A stretch of 64,000 nt of DNA. Origin: Arcticibacter sp045629565 (GTDB taxonomy: Bacteria > Bacteroidota > Bacteroidia > Sphingobacteriales > Sphingobacteriaceae). Numbering within the stretch: position 1 is the stretch's first letter; the number at the start of each line of letters is the position of its first letter. A program made the position numbers and the translations under genes. The DNA lies in NCBI RefSeq assembly GCF_045629565.1, contig NZ_JAZQRL010000104.1, positions 95,625-159,624 on the forward strand, in the 5' to 3' direction. Of this stretch, positions 58,968 to 64,000 are shown piece after piece. The notes under the pieces were generated by a model that saw only the letters and a program-made list of their open reading frames with translations, did no database searches and was not told the origin of the DNA.

Positions 58968-60491
58968 TCAATCAGGCGACTGATAGGCAATAGCTGCTTT
59001 GCGGTGCCGAATCAGATAGATTACCGATCCATTAACCTCCGCGTTCGGGTAATGGATCCGCTGACAGCTGAGCAGCCCCGGCGTACTGCTTTCATTTCTT
59101 GGCCTGGAAGCGACTATGATGGTATATTCCGGCTCCTCATTCACATCTTCAATAGAAAAGAAGCTGGGCCTTATCGATGCGGTTGCCGGCACCTGATCCT
59201 TTCCAAAGAACGATATGGCTCCCGCCTGCTGATAATTATCTGTCAAGACTACAGTAGAAGCCCTTTTTGATTCAGGAAGTGACCGATAAACAAGCACCGT
59301 TTCTTTAGCCAGTTTCTCCCATCCCAGCATCTGTGCAAAATACTGGGGAACCTGACCAGTGGTACCATCATCCCATTTCAGAGGCCCGGTAATACCCGTG
59401 TGCTTCCGCATGATATCGAGCCAGGCAATTGTATGGTTTAGCCGAAGTACGGGGACAACCGCAGGCATAGCAAGCACTCCCGATAAGATAATCATCACAA
59501 AAAATGCTGCACTGACCAATGGCCTCTTCCATTTCTTAAGCAGCTCTGCTGTACAGATAGCTCCTGCCGCATAAAGCACAGGAAAAGCTCCGAACGAATA
59601 ATATGTCTTCGCCTGGAGGCACAAGAAAACCAACTGAAGCAATAAAAAGGAAATACCGATAAACCGATAGGGACGCAGGCTCGTTGAAAACAATAAAAAA
59701 ACGAGACCAACACCACATACTACTCCCGATGCTCCATGAGAGAAAAGCATTTGCTGCATCAGGGTGGAATAATCCGTCTTTGACCAGTAATAGGTATTGA
59801 GCTCCCCCAGCTGGGTGACAAAAGGAAAGTCGTTATCGACCTGCCATATCAGGTGTGGGAAAACGATCACTATCCCCGGAATGACGATATACAACATCTC
59901 CCTGGCGGTCAGCTTCCTGCCCGCACCTGTAAATAAAGCCGCCAGCAAACAGCAAAGATAAAGGGCTATAGAAAACTTGTTCATCATGCCAAGTCCGGCA
60001 GTAACGCCCAGGTAAAACAAATCATTGGTGTTGCCCCTCTTAACAAACCGGATTAAGAAAAAACTGCAGAGTGCCCAACCAAGCTGGTCAAAAACGACGG
60101 GTTGCATCATATACCCAGTAGCCAGAAAAGAGGGATCCAATAGAATGGCGATACAGGCTATGAGTACAGCAAAAGAACCTCCTCCCAGTAGCCGTACCAT
60201 CAGCCCCGTAAGGCCAACCAGCGCAGCACCGCAAAGCGTGGGAAACAGGCGAAGCGCCCATAGCGAATCACCTTCAAGCTGCACCCACACCCAGGTGATA
60301 AATGAAATGAACGGAGGGCCTTCTTTGTAGCCCCAGGCCAGCTGTTCAGCCATAGCAACGTATAACAGCTCATCCGCATGATAGCCGTACCTCCCGTTAA
60401 AAGGAAGATGAATAAGAAGCTTCAAAAGCAGAAAGATGATGATGATGACGACTGTCTGTTTCTGTGAATTTACCACCGGCCCGTATTGCAT
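58968..60491 (-). CDS. ArnT/PMT-like membrane glycosyltransferase
   Basis: A 507-residue integral membrane GT-C enzyme with about 11-12 segments. The first periplasmic loop has RYGYHADELLYVAMAEQLAWGYKEGPP, with the catalytic acidic residues (D-E) as in dolichyl/undecaprenyl-P sugar transferases, and FDQLGWALCSFFLIRFV follows. It transfers a sugar from a polyprenyl-phosphate donor to a lipid or protein on the periplasmic side. Met28 (MQYGPVV, 60491) is chosen because the longer frame overlaps the regulator gene upstream. Confidence 0.8.
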   Translation of the reverse strand: MQYGPVVNSQKQTVVIIIIFLLLKLLIHLPFNGRYGYHADELLYVAMAEQLAWGYKEGPPFISFITWVWVQLEGDSLWALRLFPTLCGAALVGLTGLMVRLLGGGSFAVLIACIAILLDPSFLATGYMMQPVVFDQLGWALCSFFLIRFVKRGNTNDLFYLGVTAGLGMMNKFSIALYLCCLLAALFTGAGRKLTAREMLYIVIPGIVIVFPHLIWQVDNDFPFVTQLGELNTYYWSKTDYSTLMQQMLFSHGASGVVCGVGLVFLLFSTSLRPYRFIGISFLLLQLVFLCLQAKTYYSFGAFPVLYAAGAICTAELLKKWKRPLVSAAFFVMIILSGVLAMPAVVPVLRLNHTIAWLDIMRKHTGITGPLKWDDGTTGQVPQYFAQMLGWEKLAKETVLVYRSLPESKRASTVVLTDNYQQAGAISFFGKDQVPATASIRPSFFSIEDVNEEPEYTIIVASRPRNESSTPGLLSCQRIHYPNAEVNGSVIYLIRHRKAAIAYQSPD

Positions 60492-60540
60492 CTTACCTAA
60501 ACAAATCAGCGCGAAAATGTTCCCTGATAGCGATCTATTA

Positions 60541-63438
60541 TTACATCCCGGGCATTTTTTCCCTTGAATCAATAGCCTTCAGCAGATAATCAAACAATGC
60601 AACATCCGACGGGATCTGCAGCTTTTTCCTCAACCGATAACGGCTAACTTCAACCGCCTTGATCGTGATACTCATTAACTGGGCAATTTCCTTGGATGTC
60701 ATATTCATTTTCAGATAAGCACAAAGCTTTAAGTCGTTCGAACTTAAATCCGGAAAACGTTCCTTTAAGCGGCTGAGAAAATTGGAATGTATCTGATCGA
60801 AATGGCGCGCAAACTGTGTCCAGTCCGCATCGTTCTTCTCCGCTTCAGTCAACAGTCGTATAACACGTTTAAGTTCCGTTCCGTTATTGCTGTCTTTAGT
60901 CTCCTGCAAAAGCTCTTCCCTGATCCGCGCAAGCAACTTACCACGCTGAACAAGGTGCATCGTGATGGAAGCAAGCTCCTTATTTTTATAATCCACATCT
61001 GCAGTAAGTTTCTCATTGTGCAGTTTCATAATCTCACGCTCGTTGTGTTCAAGTTCAAGCTGGTGCAGATATTTCAATCGCTCCTGTTCCTTCAGATGTT
61101 GCTTCTTCTGCCTCCTGACGACTAACAAGATCAAACCGGCCACTATCAGGAAGCAGCACAGGTAAAACCACCAGGTCTCGTACCAGGCAGGACTGATCGC
61201 TATCGGATACTCAAGAGCAGCAGATTGATTTCCCAGATTATTTCTGGCCTTTACTTTAAAAACGTAGGTACCCGACGGAAGGTTAGTATACTCTTTTTCT
61301 GCTTTCGTGCTCCATGCAGACCACTGACTGTCGAAACCACTTAACTGGTAACTAAATTCGATGTTATTCTGTTGCTCGAAGAGAGTCGACGCAAACTCAA
61401 ACTGAATAGAATTATGGTTATAGGGCAACTTAATCGGGCTATTGTCTTTGTAATTGCCATATCCGCCGAATACGATGCTGTCTCTGTCTCCAAAGACTTT
61501 AACCTGTGCCAGCAGCACATTCAGCTCATTGCGCTGCGCCCTGTATTTGTCAAAGTTGATATGATAAATACCTTTATTGGAGCCCACAAATATATTCTGC
61601 TGATCATATGGGTACACATGCTCAAACCCTGAAACAATCCGCGAAGTAAGTTCGGGAATGTAAACGACAGCCGTTTCATCAGACTTCTTTGAAAAATCTA
61701 TAACGCCAAGCTTTTTTTCATTGACAAACCAGACATTTCCAGCCTGGTCTTCTTTCAAATAGTGAACGGGGGTGTTCTTCAGGTATGGGTAGAAAAAATC
61801 AGAACGTTTAAATTTCTTTTTGCTGCCATCATACTCATAGATCCCGTCCTGTGTGGCAACGACTATCCGGTTCTTGACCTGAAACAGGTAATTACCCAGA
61901 GTAGAAGGCAGGCCATCGTCTTTCGTCAGTATCTTCTTATTCGTTATTCGACGAAAATCAGACGATAGTTTTAACATGAACACCCCGCGATACGGATGAG
62001 ATGCCCAAACAGTATTGCTATTTCCGTCAAACGCTATAAATCGCAACGAGGTCTTCTCAAGCGGCCCTACGGGCTTTGCCTCTGAAAAATTTCCAGCCTC
62101 ATAACTGAGCAGTTGCAACCCTTCATAAGTTCCTGCCATGATATAACGGGAGGGCTCTACCGGAGATAAGGCTTCGAAAAGCCAGGTTCCCTGTGTTCCC
62201 TTAACTGGGCTAAGTAAACTCTCGCGGATGGTAAAAGCTCCGTCCTCGTGAGCGAGGAGCAATTGCCGGTTTATCTCCGCTAGCCCCCATACCTGACCCT
62301 TCAGCTTACCTACTTCCTCAAACTTCCCCTTGGAATAGCTAAGGTCTTTAATTTGCATATCCAGGGGTAAATAAAACAGTCCGTTCGAAGCACCTACATA
62401 CAGATGCTTATCAAATATCCTCGCCGAGTAACTGCTGATTTGTTTCTTAGCATCCGGAAAAATCTGCTTTATGGCACTGTTAAAAGCAACCATACTCAGG
62501 CCGTCATCCAGCGCGATCCAGAGGTTCTTACCTTTGTCAACCAAAAGATTCCGGACATAATTGGTTTGCAAACCTTCATTGGCTGAAAATTGCTGCACAA
62601 TGTGTCCTTTCCGGTCTATTATGTAACAGCCTGACGAGGTAGTGCCGATGGCAATCCAATCTTTATTAACCGCGACAGCGCTGTAAATAAAGCTGGTACC
62701 AAAAATACCGTCCAATGCCGTTTCTTTTCTGGTGATCTTGCCGCCCGACAGTAAGTACAGCCCATGTTTAAGGGTAGCTACAAGCTGCACACCCGGGTCA
62801 TAGTCGAGCACAGCGGTGACTACGCTTTCCTTAAAAATCTTATCATCCGATGCGATCTGCCAGGTGCCTTCCCTGAAGACCATGAGGCCCTTATTTTTCT
62901 CCTGTGCAAATATTCCACTCTGCCCCTGCCCGAGGAACAACCATTCGGAACTTGTACGGAAAACCCGGATAGCATCATCTTTTAAATAAAAGATCTTGTC
63001 GGTAGTTCGAAAAAAAAGCATATCTCCTACCTGACAGATGTTCCAAACATCAGCAAACTGCCTGCTCGCGGCGGGGATGAGAGGTTTAAGTGATCTGAAA
63101 TTCAGAATACCGTGACTATTCGGTTCGAAGAAACCGATCTCGTCCTGTGCGCCGACATATATCCGTCCCGAATTTGTAGCCGCCTTCACAGCATGAACCA
63201 CCGTTTTATTAGGCAAGGGGTATAGTCTCCAGTGCTTCCCGTCAAAAGATAACAGCCCCTCGTTATTGGCGAAGTACACCCTGCCCTGCCGGTCCTGGTC
63301 TGCTGCCCAGTTCTGGATACCTCCTTTATAATTCAGATTGTCATAATTAACAATCTGTGGCAAACCGATCGGATTCTGGGCACTGGCGCGCAAGAAGAAA
63401 AAGCTGACTATAATGGTTAGGTAGAGATGCTTCATCAT
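60541..63438 (-). CDS. Membrane-bound regulator: beta-propeller, Y_Y_Y and LuxR-type HTH
   Basis: A 965-residue one-polypeptide regulator. Signal peptide (to about 21), a periplasmic beta-propeller-like sensor (about 22-690, many W/F-D-G turns such as LLSFDGKHWRLYPLP), a Y_Y_Y domain (FEFASTLFEQQNNIEFSYQLSGFDSQW), one membrane segment (about 756-775), a cytosolic coiled coil, and a C-terminal LuxR-type HTH (LKLCAYLKMNMTSKEIAQLMSITIKAVEVSRYRLRKKL). It has no kinase or receiver. It probably senses a polymer or envelope signal and acts on DNA while in the membrane. An inverted repeat overlaps its start codon. Confidence 0.85.
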   Translation of the reverse strand: MMKHLYLTIIVSFFFLRASAQNPIGLPQIVNYDNLNYKGGIQNWAADQDRQGRVYFANNEGLLSFDGKHWRLYPLPNKTVVHAVKAATNSGRIYVGAQDEIGFFEPNSHGILNFRSLKPLIPAASRQFADVWNICQVGDMLFFRTTDKIFYLKDDAIRVFRTSSEWLFLGQGQSGIFAQEKNKGLMVFREGTWQIASDDKIFKESVVTAVLDYDPGVQLVATLKHGLYLLSGGKITRKETALDGIFGTSFIYSAVAVNKDWIAIGTTSSGCYIIDRKGHIVQQFSANEGLQTNYVRNLLVDKGKNLWIALDDGLSMVAFNSAIKQIFPDAKKQISSYSARIFDKHLYVGASNGLFYLPLDMQIKDLSYSKGKFEEVGKLKGQVWGLAEINRQLLLAHEDGAFTIRESLLSPVKGTQGTWLFEALSPVEPSRYIMAGTYEGLQLLSYEAGNFSEAKPVGPLEKTSLRFIAFDGNSNTVWASHPYRGVFMLKLSSDFRRITNKKILTKDDGLPSTLGNYLFQVKNRIVVATQDGIYEYDGSKKKFKRSDFFYPYLKNTPVHYLKEDQAGNVWFVNEKKLGVIDFSKKSDETAVVYIPELTSRIVSGFEHVYPYDQQNIFVGSNKGIYHINFDKYRAQRNELNVLLAQVKVFGDRDSIVFGGYGNYKDNSPIKLPYNHNSIQFEFASTLFEQQNNIEFSYQLSGFDSQWSAWSTKAEKEYTNLPSGTYVFKVKARNNLGNQSAALEYPIAISPAWYETWWFYLCCFLIVAGLILLVVRRQKKQHLKEQERLKYLHQLELEHNEREIMKLHNEKLTADVDYKNKELASITMHLVQRGKLLARIREELLQETKDSNNGTELKRVIRLLTEAEKNDADWTQFARHFDQIHSNFLSRLKERFPDLSSNDLKLCAYLKMNMTSKEIAQLMSITIKAVEVSRYRLRKKLQIPSDVALFDYLLKAIDSREKMPGM

Positions 63439-63454
63439 TAGTAAATCTAATGAT
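63434..63454. promoter_or_regulatory. Inverted repeat over the regulator start codon
   Basis: ATCATTAG at 63434-63441 and CTAATGAT at 63447-63454 are perfect 8-bp arms with a 5-nt spacer. The ATG of the propeller/HTH gene (63436-63438 on the minus strand) is inside one arm, so binding or folding here would affect its translation or transcription. Confidence 0.4.
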
Positions 63455-63546
63455 AGTATTTCTACCCGTCAATTAATTAATCATGTGAGTACTTAAGCAG
63501 TCTTTTTCTTGTCTCTCCGTACTTTGCAGAAGGAGATGATCTAGTG

Positions 63547-64000
63547 TTACGAAGAAAACGATACCCGCTTCCCTACCGGGAAATCTACTCGATCCCTGCC
63601 GTCTGCCGTTCGTTGCTTCGTCGCTTTTGCCGGCGTTTTTGTTCTTGCCGCCATTTTCGTGGTGAGTTTCTCTTTCCGTTGTTCCTGATCGCGTAGCAGC
63701 CTGTTGCCTTCGTAACACATCATACTGATGGCTGCTGCCCGTGTTTGCTGTTCTTCGTTAAGCTCCATGTTCACCGGCCCAGCAGGGTACGCTCCCGCTT
63801 CTTCAGCCGCGAAAGCAGCGATAATCCCGCAGGGACTGAATGCCTTGCTGTTCAGCAGTACATAACCCTCCTCCATCCGTGTTTCAGCATAAGCCAGCAG
63901 CGATACGCTCAGCATCAGGAGCTGGTCTGCTTCAGCCCGGGCGACAAAGCGGATCTCCTGCGCCTCCAGCTGTCCGTATTTGCGCAGCTCCACATCCCTG
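63547..64000 (-). CDS. Unknown protein, C-terminal part (cut by window edge)
   Basis: The minus-strand frame is open to the right edge, so the start is outside; about 151 codons are visible. A GTG at 63993 could serve as start but is not needed. The visible part has a helical region rich in Ala and Glu (AEADQLLMLSVSLLAYAETRMEEG), one SPCG motif, then a basic Lys/Arg-rich tail (KLTTKMAARTKTPAKATK). I do not recognise the family. It is in the same direction as the HTH regulator 108 bp downstream. Confidence 0.55.
   Translation of the reverse strand, partial: RDVELRKYGQLEAQEIRFVARAEADQLLMLSVSLLAYAETRMEEGYVLLNSKAFSPCGIIAAFAAEEAGAYPAGPVNMELNEEQQTRAAAISMMCYEGNRLLRDQEQRKEKLTTKMAARTKTPAKATKQRTADGRDRVDFPVGKRVSFSS

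Overview
The window looks like chromosomal DNA of a Bacteroidota bacterium, most likely a Sphingobacteriaceae member of the Pedobacter type. The taxonomic call is inference: there is no rRNA or other phylogenetic marker here. It rests on a SusC/SusD pair, many lipoproteins with serine-rich lipoboxes, TonB-dependent barrels with carboxypeptidase-regulatory N-termini, LytS/LytTR signalling, a Y_Y_Y plus LuxR-type regulator, several TAnnTTTG -7 promoter elements, and near absence of Shine-Dalgarno sequences. No tRNA, rRNA, CRISPR array, integrase or transposase was seen.

Layout. 1-2.9 kb: a truncated unknown gene, the decayed tail of a histidine kinase fused to an intact single-domain receiver, a PAS histidine kinase, and a large imperfect palindrome. 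2.9-6.6 kb: a GapN-like aldehyde dehydrogenase, a FabF-type ketoacyl synthase, and an Hsp20 gene behind a possible sigma-54 promoter. 6.6-16.4 kb: SusC/SusD, small and fimbrillin-anchor-like lipoproteins, an MFS exporter, a secreted lectin-like protein, a ClbS/DfsB protein and an NlpC/P60 peptidase. 16.6-19.7 kb: a compact operon of a secreted three-repeat beta protein, a LytS-type sensor and a LytTR regulator. 19.8-24.2 kb: a secreted pectate lyase and an outer-membrane barrel. 24.2-31.7 kb: an AraC regulator with a likely target SDR, a uracil-DNA-glycosylase-like protein, a YetF-like membrane protein, a secreted nuclease, an RsbQ-like hydrolase overlapping a PAS/HisKA protein, and a carboxypeptidase. 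31.8-35.6 kb: a Tat-exported YetA/rhamnogalacturonan-exolyase-like enzyme and a SodC-DUF937 pair.

35.7-50.2 kb is an exopolysaccharide cluster on the minus strand. It holds Wza- and Wzc-like export proteins, GT2 and GT4 glycosyltransferases, a split Alg13/Alg14-type glycosyltransferase, a Wzy-like polymerase, an ABC half-transporter in the place where a Wzx flippase would be expected, and a GH10 lipoprotein. An exostosin-like transferase lies just upstream, and two more GT4 genes lie at 52.4-54.6 kb. No priming sugar transferase or nucleotide-sugar genes are in the window, so part of the pathway must be encoded elsewhere.

50.3-64 kb holds a DUF4142 lipoprotein, an MBL hydrolase, a SemiSWEET transporter, an acyl-CoA dehydrogenase, a small Cys-rich protein with a TonB receptor, an ArnT/PMT-like glycosyltransferase, a membrane-bound LuxR-type regulator and a truncated unknown gene. 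Common themes are extracellular polysaccharide production, pectin attack and envelope signalling. The items most worth a second look are the beta-repeat/LytSR operon, the RsbQ-like/PAS-HisKA pair, the GapN-like enzyme lacking its general-base glutamate, the AraC-type direct repeat, and the symmetric palindrome at 2.7 kb.
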